The notes under the pieces were generated by a model. That model saw only the letters and a program-made list of their open reading frames with translations, was not told the origin of the DNA and did no database searches. Positions 1 through 6,627 of a stretch of DNA of 64,000 nt are shown piece by piece (position 1 is the first letter of the stretch; every line of letters begins with the position of its first letter). The DNA is from Mesorhizobium sp. GTDB taxonomy: Bacteria > Pseudomonadota > Alphaproteobacteria > Rhizobiales > Rhizobiaceae. The DNA is taken from the NCBI GenBank assembly GCA_004020875.1, contig SAPZ01000012.1, positions 62,001 through 126,000 on the forward strand. The letters are read 5' to 3'. The position numbers were made by a program, and so were the translations under genes.

Positions 1-1512
1 AGTTCCGGTTGGGCTGATTTCGGCTTCAGGCATGGTATTTTCTCTAAGGCGCCGCATGAGGACGGAAGTCCTGCGGTCTACGAAGCGTTTCGTCAACCGC
101 TCATGCAGCGCATCCGACAATCTGTCTTCGATTTCGCGCGTCTTTTCCTGCCAGTGTAGCTGATCGGCCAGCCATCCAGGACGGTTTGAGACGAAAGTCC
201 AGGTGCGGATCTGCGCGATCCGATGCGAGAGCGTGTCGATGTCGCCTTCCGTCGTATCGGCGCGCCGCACTTGCTCGGCCATGTAATTCTCATCGACATG
301 GCCATGGCGCGCAAGGTCCATATAGATAGAGGCGATGAGATCGGCGTGCTGGGCCGGCGCGATCTTGCGGTAGTCGGGGAGCGCGCAGGCTTCCCAGAGC
401 AGCGCGACACGCTCCTTGCCGGTGGCCAAAGCGCGGATGTCGCTGTCCTTCGACAAATGCTCCAGCGCCTGAGCGTCGACAGCCGGCAGCGCGCGGGTCA
501 GCCCCTCGACCGGCGCATTGGTCTCGGTCGAGCGCTTGAGCGCGTCGAGGCTGGAAAAATCGAAATCGGCGGTGCGCCATTGCAGCACCTTCACCGGGTC
601 GAAGTCGTGCGCCTCGATCTTGGCGACCAGATCGTCGTCAAACGGGTCCACCTGACCGGTGACGCCGAACGTGCCGTCCCGCAGGTGCCGGCCGGCGCGG
701 CCGGCGATCTGGCCGAGCTCGGCCGCGCTCAGGTTGCGGTATTGATAGCCGTCGAACTTGCGGTTCTGGGCGAAGGCAACGTGCTCGAGGTCGAGGTTCA
801 GCCCCATGCCGATGGCGTCGGTCGCGACGAGATAGTCGACGTCGCCGGACTGGAAGATCTCGACCTGGGCGTTGCGGGTGCGGGGCGAGAGCGCGCCGAG
901 CACGACGGCCGCACCGCCCTGCTGACGGCGGATCAGCTCGGCGATGGCATAAACCTCGTCGGCCGAGAAGGCGACGATCGCGGTGCGCCGCGGCAGCCGG
1001 GTCAGCTTCTTCGACCCGGCATAGGCAAGGTGCGACAGGCGCGGCCGCGTCACCACCGACACGCCCTTCAACAGGCGCTGCAGGATGCCGTGCATAGTGG
1101 CCGCGCCCAGCAGCAGCGTTTCCTGGCGGCCCCGCAGATGCAGGATGCGATCGGTGAAGATATGGCCGCGCTCGAGATCGCCGGCGAGTTGCACCTCGTC
1201 GATGGCGACAAAGGCGGCGTCAGTCTCGCGCGGCATGGCCTCGACGGTGCAGACCGAATATTTTGCGCCGGCAGGGACGATCTTCTCCTCCCCGGTGATC
1301 AGCGCCACCTTGTGGGCACCGACCTTTTCGCAGACGCGTGCATAGACCTCGCGGGCGAGCAGCCTCAGCGGCAGGCCGATGATGCCGGTCTCGTGCGCGA
1401 CCATGCGCTCGATGGCGAGATGGGTCTTGCCAGTGTTGGTGGGGCCGAGCACGGCCGTCACGTCACGGCCCGAAAGGATCAGCGGCTGGGAGTGTTTCGG
1501 CTGGATATTCAT
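1..1512 (-). CDS. Suv3/MgpS-type ATP-dependent helicase (3' end cut by window)
   Basis: Reading from an ATG at 1512 gives 504 codons without a stop to the window edge, so the C-terminus is missing. The protein is a superfamily 2 RNA/DNA helicase of the Suv3 type. A Walker A motif GPTNTGKT is at residues 23-30, a DEVQ Walker B box at about 105-108, and further on a QIAGRAGR motif VI. The bacterial relatives are usually annotated MgpS and their substrate is poorly known. An in-frame TGA lies 14 codons upstream of the ATG, so the start is well supported. It is transcribed away from the origin-like region at 1601-2233. Family assignment is confident; cellular role is not. Confidence 0.88.
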   Translation of the reverse strand, partial: MNIQPKHSQPLILSGRDVTAVLGPTNTGKTHLAIERMVAHETGIIGLPLRLLAREVYARVCEKVGAHKVALITGEEKIVPAGAKYSVCTVEAMPRETDAAFVAIDEVQLAGDLERGHIFTDRILHLRGRQETLLLGAATMHGILQRLLKGVSVVTRPRLSHLAYAGSKKLTRLPRRTAIVAFSADEVYAIAELIRRQQGGAAVVLGALSPRTRNAQVEIFQSGDVDYLVATDAIGMGLNLDLEHVAFAQNRKFDGYQYRNLSAAELGQIAGRAGRHLRDGTFGVTGQVDPFDDDLVAKIEAHDFDPVKVLQWRTADFDFSSLDALKRSTETNAPVEGLTRALPAVDAQALEHLSKDSDIRALATGKERVALLWEACALPDYRKIAPAQHADLIASIYMDLARHGHVDENYMAEQVRRADTTEGDIDTLSHRIAQIRTWTFVSNRPGWLADQLHWQEKTREIEDRLSDALHERLTKRFVDRRTSVLMRRLRENTMPEAEISPTGT

Positions 1513-1550
1513 CGGCTCGGAAATAAGTGCTTCTGCCGCTTTGATTGTTC

Positions 1551-1600
1551 AAGCATGATCTTTCTCCGAAAACCGGTTCCCACTTTTCGGGATCGTGCTT
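1551..1600. repeat. REP-like palindrome 1
   Basis: Outer arms AAGCATGATC (1551-1560) and GATCGTGCTT (1591-1600) pair with one mismatch. Inner arms CCGAAAA (1566-1572) and TTTTCGG (1584-1590) pair perfectly. It lies in the 5' leader region of the helicase gene. On the minus strand it carries the core AAAAGTG-N5-CGGTTTT, which also occurs in the palindrome at 49461. From general knowledge, palindromes of this kind are dispersed in rhizobial genomes. Confidence 0.75.
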
Positions 1601-1740
1601 TTGGCCGGAGGCGCGGCGGCGCCGCCGCGTGTGACAGCCGACACATAGGGATTTAGGACGCCGAGCGAAAGCGGAATGTTCTTTTAGGGGGCGGCCGGGA
1701 ATCGGCGGACCCGGTCAAAACCGGCTGCTGTTAACGGCTG

Positions 1741-1789
1741 GAACGAGTCTGGAACGAATCGGCGACGAATCGCTGACTCGTTCTGATTC
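1741..1789. repeat. phased GANTC array with inverted repeat
   Basis: GAACGAGTC (1741-1749) and GACTCGTTC (1775-1783) form a perfect 9-bp inverted repeat. Between and around them GANTC sites begin at 1745, 1756, 1767, 1775 and 1785, spaced 11, 11, 8 and 10 bp, roughly one helical turn each. This looks like a protein-binding array. Confidence 0.55.
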
Positions 1790-1802
1790 AGGTTTTGTTC
1801 AC
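1752..1802. repeat. direct duplication, unit A
   Basis: A 20-bp sequence at 1752-1771 recurs exactly at 2036-2055. In both copies the motif TTTGTTCAC follows at the same distance (1794-1802 here), and a DnaA-box-like sequence follows that (TGTGGATTT at 1809-1817, 7 of 9 matches on the minus strand). Confidence 0.7.
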
Positions 1803-2035
1803 GGCTATATGTGGATTTTTTGACGGGGAGTCTCACCACATGCTGAATCGGGAAACTGGCCCGATTCATGCTTCGGCTCCGCCAGGATCTAGCGGCCGTT
1901 AACTTTCGCCGGTGAAAGGTCGCGCTCTGTTCGAGGACCATCGTCAAGGTTATGAATTTGTTGATTTTTCTTAATCGCTTTTAACGATTGGAATAACGCT
2001 TTCGCCCTTTGCCGTTAACTTTTCGGCCAAAGCCA

Positions 2036-2086
2036 GAACGAATCGGCGACGAATCAGAGATGCAAGGAGTTTCCCGGTTTGTTCAC
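2036..2086. repeat. direct duplication, unit B
   Basis: Second copy of the 20-bp repeat (2036-2055) with TTTGTTCAC at 2078-2086, the same 22-bp separation as in unit A. The perfect DnaA box at 2101-2109 follows. Confidence 0.7.
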
Positions 2087-2100
2087 CCCTAGATATGGTG

Positions 2101-2109
2101 TTATCCACA
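2101..2109 (+). promoter_or_regulatory. DnaA box TTATCCACA
   Basis: Exact match to the high-affinity DnaA box. It lies 14 bp after TTTGTTCAC of unit B. A single perfect box can occur by chance; the neighbouring GANTC and GTTAAC clusters give it weight. Confidence 0.5.
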
Positions 2110-2233
2110 GCTTGCCCACCGAAAACTCACAGCTTGTGAAGCGGGTTGCGTACAGGGCTCGACGCGGTCGTTAACCTTTGCGTCCCGAATTGAGGCAAGG
2201 TGTCGCGCTGCCGCCGCCGGCAGGCCACAACAA

Positions 2234-2255
2234 GCGGCTCCAGCGCCGGAGCCGC
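2234..2255 (-). terminator. putative terminator of phbA-phbB
   Basis: GCGGCTCC (2234-2241) pairs perfectly with GGAGCCGC (2248-2255) across a 6-nt loop, about 20 nt beyond the phbB stop codon. On the minus strand it is followed only by TTGTTG, so the U-tract is weak. Confidence 0.45.
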
Positions 2256-2273
2256 CCTTGGCGATAATGTGTG

Positions 2274-2999
2274 TCAGGCGAAGTATTGGCCGCCATTGGC
2301 GGTGATGGTCGAACCGGTGATGAAGCCGGCCTCGTCGGAAGCCAGGAAGACGACGCAGCGCGCGATCTCTTCCGGTTCGCCGAGCCGGCCGACGGGGATC
2401 TGCGGGATGATGCGCTCGTTGAGCACCTTCTCGTCGATCGCCTTGACCATCTCCGTCGCGATATAGCCGGGGCAGATCACGTTGACGGTTATGCCGGCGC
2501 GGGCGCCTTCCTGGGCAAGAGCCTTCGAGAAGCCGATGTCGCCGGCCTTCGAGGCCGAATAATTGGCCTGGCCAGCCTGGCCCTTCTGGCCGTTGATCGA
2601 GGAAATGGTGATGACGCGCCCGAACTTGCGGTCGCGCATGCCGCTCCACAGCGGGTGCGTCATGTTGAAGACGCCCGAGAGGTTGGTGTCGATGACCTCC
2701 TTCCACTGCGCGGGCGTCATCTTGTGGAACATGGCGTCGCGGGTGATGCCGGCATTGTTGACCAGAACCGAGACCGCGCCGAGATCTGCTTCGATCTGCT
2801 TGATGCCGGCGGCGCAGGCATCGTAGTCGGCGACGGACCATTTGTAGACCGGGATGCCGGTCTCGGCCGTGAATTTCTGGGCCGCCTCGTCATTGCCGGC
2901 ATAGTTGGCCGCGACCGAATAGCCGGCGTTCTTCAAGGCGACCGATATCGCAGCACCAATGCCGCGCGATCCGCCGGTGACGATTGCTACCTTGGACAT
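2274..2999 (-). CDS. phbB: acetoacetyl-CoA reductase
   Basis: NADPH-dependent reductase giving (R)-3-hydroxybutyryl-CoA, the second step of polyhydroxybutyrate synthesis. The 241-residue short-chain dehydrogenase has TGGSRGIG at 8-15, NNAG at 81-84, catalytic Ser133/134, Tyr147 and Lys151 (YSASK), the usual length for PhbB. The ATG at 2999 is chosen because GGGAGG lies just upstream and the protein then begins MSKVAIVTGG. A longer in-frame extension to 3074 would be non-homologous. It is co-directional with and downstream of phbA, separated by 121 bp that hold a large inverted repeat, so the two are probably one transcript. Confidence 0.96.
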   Translation of the reverse strand: MSKVAIVTGGSRGIGAAISVALKNAGYSVAANYAGNDEAAQKFTAETGIPVYKWSVADYDACAAGIKQIEADLGAVSVLVNNAGITRDAMFHKMTPAQWKEVIDTNLSGVFNMTHPLWSGMRDRKFGRVITISSINGQKGQAGQANYSASKAGDIGFSKALAQEGARAGITVNVICPGYIATEMVKAIDEKVLNERIIPQIPVGRLGEPEEIARCVVFLASDEAGFITGSTITANGGQYFA

Positions 3000-3024
3000 G
3001 AAGTTCCTCCCTTTAAATTCGGCT

Positions 3025-3122
3025 GAGCGAATAGGCAGTAGCGAATAGCGAGTAGGGGTCTGATGTCCCTCCACGCGTCGCTTTTTCTTTCCTATTCGCT
3101 ACTCCCTATTTGCTATTCGCTC
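3025..3122. repeat. intercistronic inverted repeat between phbA and phbB
   Basis: Arms at 3025-3056 and 3091-3122 are imperfect inverted copies, each built of GAATAGC/GAGTAGG-type short repeats. The right arm touches the phbA stop codon. In the phbA-phbB transcript it would form a long hairpin, which could limit read-through or protect the upstream message. Confidence 0.7.
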
Positions 3123-4305
3123 AGAGCGCTTCGACACACATGGCGACGCCCATGCCGCCGCCGATGCACAGCGTGGCAAGTCCCTTCCTGGCGCCGCGGC
3201 GGCGCATCTCGTAGACCAGCGTGTTGAAGATGCGGGCGCCGGACGCGCCGATCGGATGGCCGATGGCGATGGCGCCGCCGTTGACGTTGACGATCGAGGG
3301 GTCCCAGCCCATGCCCTGGTTGACGGCGCAGGCCTGGGCGGCGAAGGCCTCGTTGGCCTCGACGAGATCGAGATCCTTGACCGACCAGCCGGCCTTCTCC
3401 AGCGCCCGCTTCGAGGCGGGGATCGGCCCGGTGCCCATGATCGCCGGGTCGACGCCGGCGGTCGCCCAGGAGGCGATGCGCGCCAGCGGGGTGATGCCGC
3501 GGCGTGCGGCCTCCGCCTCGGTCATCAGCAGCGCACCAGCGGCGCCGTCATTGATTCCGGAAGCGTTGGCGGCGGTGACCGTGCCGTCCTTGTCGAAAGC
3601 GGGCTTCAGCTTGGTCATGGCGTCGAGCGTCGCGCCGTGGCGGATATATTCGTCCTGGTCGACGATGGTGTCACCCTTCTTGCCCTTGATGGTGAAGGCG
3701 ACGATCTCGTCCTTGAACCTGCCGGCCTTCTGCGCGGCCTCGGCCTTGTTCTGAGAGGCAAGCGCGAATTCGTCCTGGGTTTCGCGGGTGATCTGGAATT
3801 GGCGGGCGACGTTCTCTGCGGTATTGCCCATGTGGTAGCCGTTGAAAGCGTCCCACAGGCCGTCCTTGATCATGGTGTCGATCATCTTGTAGTCGCCCAT
3901 CTTGACGCCTGCGCGCAGATGCCCGGCATGAGGCGACAGCGACATCGATTCCTGGCCGCCGGCGATGATCACCTTGGCGTCGCCAGCGGCGATCTGCTGC
4001 ATGCCGAGCGCGATGGCGCGCAGGCCCGAGCCGCAAACCTGGTTGAGGCCCCAGGCCGTGGTTTCCTTCGGCAGGCCGGCATTGATCGAGGCCTGGCGGG
4101 CCGGGTTCTGTCCCTGAGCGGCGGTCAGCACCTGGCCGAGGATGACCTCGTCGACTTCCGCGGCTTCGACGCTCGCACGGGCGAGCAATTCCTTGATGAC
4201 CACGGCGCCGAGCTCATGCGCTGGCGTGGCGGCGAAGCTGCCGTTGAAGGAGCCAACCGCAGTGCGGGCGGCGCTGGCGACGACGATTGAATTGGAAGCG
4301 GCCAT
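3121..4305 (-). CDS. phbA: acetyl-CoA acetyltransferase (beta-ketothiolase)
   Basis: Condenses two acetyl-CoA to acetoacetyl-CoA, the first step of polyhydroxybutyrate synthesis. The 394-residue protein is a standard biosynthetic thiolase. The acyl-enzyme cysteine is Cys91 in [10 protein letters not shown], His350 lies in GHPIGASG, and the second active-site cysteine is Cys380 in CIGGGMG. It is the first gene of the phbA-phbB operon and diverges from phaR. The start at 4305 matches the family N-terminus, with TCTGGAGAAG just upstream as ribosome binding site. Confidence 0.96.
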   Translation of the reverse strand: MAASNSIVVASAARTAVGSFNGSFAATPAHELGAVVIKELLARASVEAAEVDEVILGQVLTAAQGQNPARQASINAGLPKETTAWGLNQVCGSGLRAIALGMQQIAAGDAKVIIAGGQESMSLSPHAGHLRAGVKMGDYKMIDTMIKDGLWDAFNGYHMGNTAENVARQFQITRETQDEFALASQNKAEAAQKAGRFKDEIVAFTIKGKKGDTIVDQDEYIRHGATLDAMTKLKPAFDKDGTVTAANASGINDGAAGALLMTEAEAARRGITPLARIASWATAGVDPAIMGTGPIPASKRALEKAGWSVKDLDLVEANEAFAAQACAVNQGMGWDPSIVNVNGGAIAIGHPIGASGARIFNTLVYEMRRRGARKGLATLCIGGGMGVAMCVEAL

Positions 4306-4611
4306 TTTCTTCTCCAGACTTCGAGGTGTCGTGTTTTAGGCTATCGTTGAAGACTTTTCTTGCCCGTTCAACGACCTGAGTCAAACCGGAAATGGGCATG
4401 GCCGCCATGCGCGGCAAGCAGGGCGCACGCAAGTCGCGGTATCGTGACGTTGGCCGCACGGCGGATTTTGCAATGGCTGTGCAGCATTAATTGATGCCGC
4501 AGTGCACAAACCACTTGGAATTGTGACGCTTTTGCGCGTATCCTCGATAGAGGGCGCAATCGTTACCGGCCGCTTACTCCTAAAGGTGCCGGTGTCCTGG
4601 GGAGGATACGG
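4306..4611. promoter_or_regulatory. phbA-phaR divergent promoter region
   Basis: No gene is present. CGTTGAA (4345-4351) and TTCAACG (4367-4373) form a small hairpin on the phbA side. On the phaR side TGCAGCAT and ATGCCGCA flank TAATTG (4480-4501) as a near-perfect inverted repeat, followed by GCAGTGCACAAA (4499-4510). The 13-mer GCAGCATTAATTG (4481-4493) recurs exactly in the citrate-synthase promoter at 6587-6599. PhaR autoregulation is known in other bacteria, so this is the likely PhaR target; that link is inference. Confidence 0.55.
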
Positions 4612-5205
4612 ATGGCCGCAAAAGACGACCCGATCGTCATCAAGAAATATGCCAATCGCCGGCTCTACAATACCGGCACAAGCACCTATGTGACGCTCGA
4701 GGACTTGGCCGAAATGGTCAAGAAGGGCGAGGAGTTCACGGTCCAGGACGCAAAGACCGGCGACGACATCACCCATCCGGTGCTGACGCAGATCATTTTC
4801 GAGCTGGAGAACAAGGATGGGCAGAACATGCTGCCGATCCCGTTCCTGCGACAGCTCATCTCCTTCTATGGCGATCAGATGCAGATGATCGTGCCGAGCT
4901 TCCTCGAACAATCGATGATCGCCTTCTCCAAGGAGCAGGAACGGTTTCGCGAGCAGATGAAGGGCGCCTTCGGCAAGACGCCGATGGACATGATGAAGAC
5001 GCCGATGAAGGCGCTCGAGGAACAGACGCGCCGCAACGTCGAGATGTTCCAGAACGCCATGCGCATGTTCACGCCGTTCCCGCCCGCGGGCGGCAGTGCC
5101 GCGGCTCCGGCCGAGCCGCCGAAGAAGGAAGAGAAATCCGACGACCTGCAGGAATTGAAGGCGCAGATCGCGGCGATGCAGCGCAAGCTCGACACGATGT
5201 CTTAA
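4612..5205 (+). CDS. phaR: polyhydroxyalkanoate synthesis repressor PhaR
   Basis: DNA-binding regulator that senses PHA granules and controls phasin and PHB genes; called AniA in some rhizobia. The 197-residue protein has the conserved N-terminal PHB-accumulation regulatory domain, with IKKYANRRLYNT at about residues 10-21, followed by a Met- and Gln-rich middle segment and a Pro/Ala-rich linker near residue 160. The C-terminus is a short predicted helix. ATG 4612 is preceded by GGGGAGGATACGG. It diverges from phbA. A full palindromic repeat begins 9 bp after its stop codon. Confidence 0.93.
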   Translation: MAAKDDPIVIKKYANRRLYNTGTSTYVTLEDLAEMVKKGEEFTVQDAKTGDDITHPVLTQIIFELENKDGQNMLPIPFLRQLISFYGDQMQMIVPSFLEQSMIAFSKEQERFREQMKGAFGKTPMDMMKTPMKALEEQTRRNVEMFQNAMRMFTPFPPAGGSAAAPAEPPKKEEKSDDLQELKAQIAAMQRKLDTMS

Positions 5206-5213
5206 GGGTATGC

Positions 5214-5324
5214 CGATATTCGAGTGAGGCCGGCCTGCGAACGACGGCTGCCTGCGCTTCCGGTGCTCAGGTACTTTAGGTTCTCGGCAGCCATCGTTCT
5301 CGACTCGGCCTGACCCGAATCTCG
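5214..5324. repeat. stop-codon-associated palindromic repeat, copy 1
   Basis: Outer arms at 5214-5232 and 5306-5324 pair at 16 of 19 positions. Inner arms around AACGACGGCTGCC (5240-5252) and GGCAGCCATCGTT (5286-5298) pair with one mismatch. The layout and sequence match the element at 55430-55567. A version without the middle is at 25186-25237. Confidence 0.75.
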
Positions 5325-5395
5325 TCACACCCTGGCGCGCCTTACCGCAAGGCAAAGCGTTAAGCGCTTCACCCTTATACACCCCATCGGGGCCA

Positions 5396-6538
5396 CTAAA
5401 CGCCGACGGGTCCGTCATAGCGGGCGCGGGGCCTGATCAGCCTGTTGCTGGTCACCTGCTCGATGGCATGCGCCGTCCAACCGATGCTGCGGCCGAGCGC
5501 GAACAGGCGGAAGGGCGCATCGGCGGGTAGGCGCCGGCTGCGCGTCATCGCGGCCAGGGCGAAATCGATATTCGGGTGCAGGCCGGTGGCGGCAAGGACC
5601 GCCTTGCGAAGGCGCGACAGCCCTTCGTCTATCTCGAGGCCGGAGAAGACGCCGTCTGCGCGCGGGTCGCCTTCCGGATAGAGCGGGTGGCCGAAGCCGG
5701 GCAGAGGGCGGTCATGCGCCAGCCAGCGGGCGATCGCCTCGTCAGCCCCCAGCCGCTCCGCATCCTCGACCAGCGCGATCGCCGCAGCACCCGCGCCGCC
5801 GTGACGCGGGCCGGTGAGCGTCGCAAGGCCGGCGAGCAGGCAGGCGGCGATCGGCGCGCCGGTGGAAGCGGCGACGCGGGCGGCGAAGGTCGAGGCGTTG
5901 AGCTCGTGATCGGCCAAAAGCACCAGCGCCTTGCGGATGAGATCGGCGCCATCGGCTTCCACCGACCAGCCTTGCGCCAGCCGCGTATGCACAGGTTCAG
6001 AGCCCGGCGCCGCGCCGAGCGCCGTGGCCAGCACGCTGGTGGCGGCGGCGCCGTCCTGCTGCAGCATCGCCGACCTGCGGCCGAGCGAGGGCCAGCCTTC
6101 GGCGGCCAGCGTCGAGAGCCGGGCGAAGGCGGTCGGCGTGCCGCTTTGCCGGGCGGCCGAAGGGGTCAGCGAGGCGAACGACACCGGACGGTCGGAGGCC
6201 CACAGCAGTTCGGCGGTCTCTTCGAGCGTCGCCGTCGCCGAAAATTCCACCGCGTCCTTGCCGCGATAGACGAGGCGGCCATGCAGCACCGTCGAGATCG
6301 ATGTGGTGATGGCCGGCTCGCCCCAGGCGATGGCGCTTTCGGCGATCGCCTGCAGGCTCCGTCCGCGATCGCGGCGCGTGGCAAGTGCTGCGATGTCGTC
6401 GGCGCGGTACTGGCTGCGGCGCGGATCGGCCTCGTCCGGCCTCATGCCGATGCGACCACGGCTGACATAAGCATAAAGCGTCTGCGGCCTGACGTTCAGC
6501 CGCTCCAGCGCTTGCTCCCGCGTCAGCCACTCCGTCAT
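5396..6538 (-). CDS. citrate synthase homologue with N-terminal helix-turn-helix
   Basis: A 380-residue protein. Residues 1-50 (WLTREQALERLNVRPQTLYA...) look like a MerR/excisionase-type helix-turn-helix; the rest is a citrate synthase fold. Active-site-like histidines lie in GPRHGGAG and GFGHPLYP, and an Asp in HPNIDFAL. The ATG at 6538 is preferred over a TTG at 6568. It diverges from a second citrate synthase at 6628. The fusion suggests a DNA-binding protein that senses a CoA ester or oxaloacetate, and four TTGAT motifs sit directly upstream. Whether it still makes citrate is unknown. It is not necessarily the main TCA-cycle enzyme. Confidence 0.82.
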   Translation of the reverse strand: MTEWLTREQALERLNVRPQTLYAYVSRGRIGMRPDEADPRRSQYRADDIAALATRRDRGRSLQAIAESAIAWGEPAITTSISTVLHGRLVYRGKDAVEFSATATLEETAELLWASDRPVSFASLTPSAARQSGTPTAFARLSTLAAEGWPSLGRRSAMLQQDGAAATSVLATALGAAPGSEPVHTRLAQGWSVEADGADLIRKALVLLADHELNASTFAARVAASTGAPIAACLLAGLATLTGPRHGGAGAAAIALVEDAERLGADEAIARWLAHDRPLPGFGHPLYPEGDPRADGVFSGLEIDEGLSRLRKAVLAATGLHPNIDFALAAMTRSRRLPADAPFRLFALGRSIGWTAHAIEQVTSNRLIRPRARYDGPVGV

Positions 6539-6627
6539 TTGCCGCTTTATATTGATTACATTGATCAAGATTGATGCATTGATTGCGCAGCATTAATTGC
6601 AATGCACAAAAGGTCAAGGAGACGATC
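6539..6627. promoter_or_regulatory. divergent citrate-synthase promoter with TTGAT cluster and shared PHB-type motif
   Basis: TTGAT occurs at 6552, 6561, 6571 and 6579, including the palindrome TTGATCAA (6561-6568). Next to it lie GCAGCATTAATTG (6587-6599, identical to 4481-4493) and GCAATGCACAAA (6599-6610). An AAGGAGA ribosome binding site at 6616-6622 serves the rightward gene. The TTGAT cluster is a plausible target of the HTH-citrate synthase. Confidence 0.5.

Larger units (their letters stand above)
1601..2233. other. gene-free region with clustered GANTC, GTTAAC and a DnaA box (origin-like or cell-cycle-controlled)
   Basis: No convincing gene is present. Eleven GANTC sites start at 1699, 1745, 1756, 1767, 1775, 1785, 1828, 1845, 1863, 2040 and 2051; about one would be expected in that length at this base composition. 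Four GTTAAC hexamers start at 1730, 1898, 2014 and 2170. A TTAA-N6-TTAAC pair is at 1971-1985, inside an AT-rich stretch (about 1949-1997). A perfect TTATCCACA lies at 2101. In alphaproteobacteria GANTC is methylated by CcrM, TTAAC half-sites bind CtrA, and TTATCCACA binds DnaA. The combination suggests a replication origin or a strongly cell-cycle-regulated promoter. The flanking genes (helicase, phbB) are not classic origin neighbours. Confidence 0.5.

Noticed and set aside
1684..1947. 87-codon minus-strand frame in the origin-like region
   Set aside because: Composition is atypical and it covers the phased GANTC array; no ribosome binding site.
1601..2233. Plasmid-type repABC origin
   Set aside because: No repA, repB or repC gene and no characteristic repC context are present.
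3025..3122. CRISPR-like reading of the GAATAGC units
   Set aside because: Units are very short and contiguous, without spacers; the structure is an inverted repeat.
4381..5418. 345-codon minus-strand open frame across phaR
   Set aside because: It is a shadow of phaR, with no homology and crossing a palindromic repeat.
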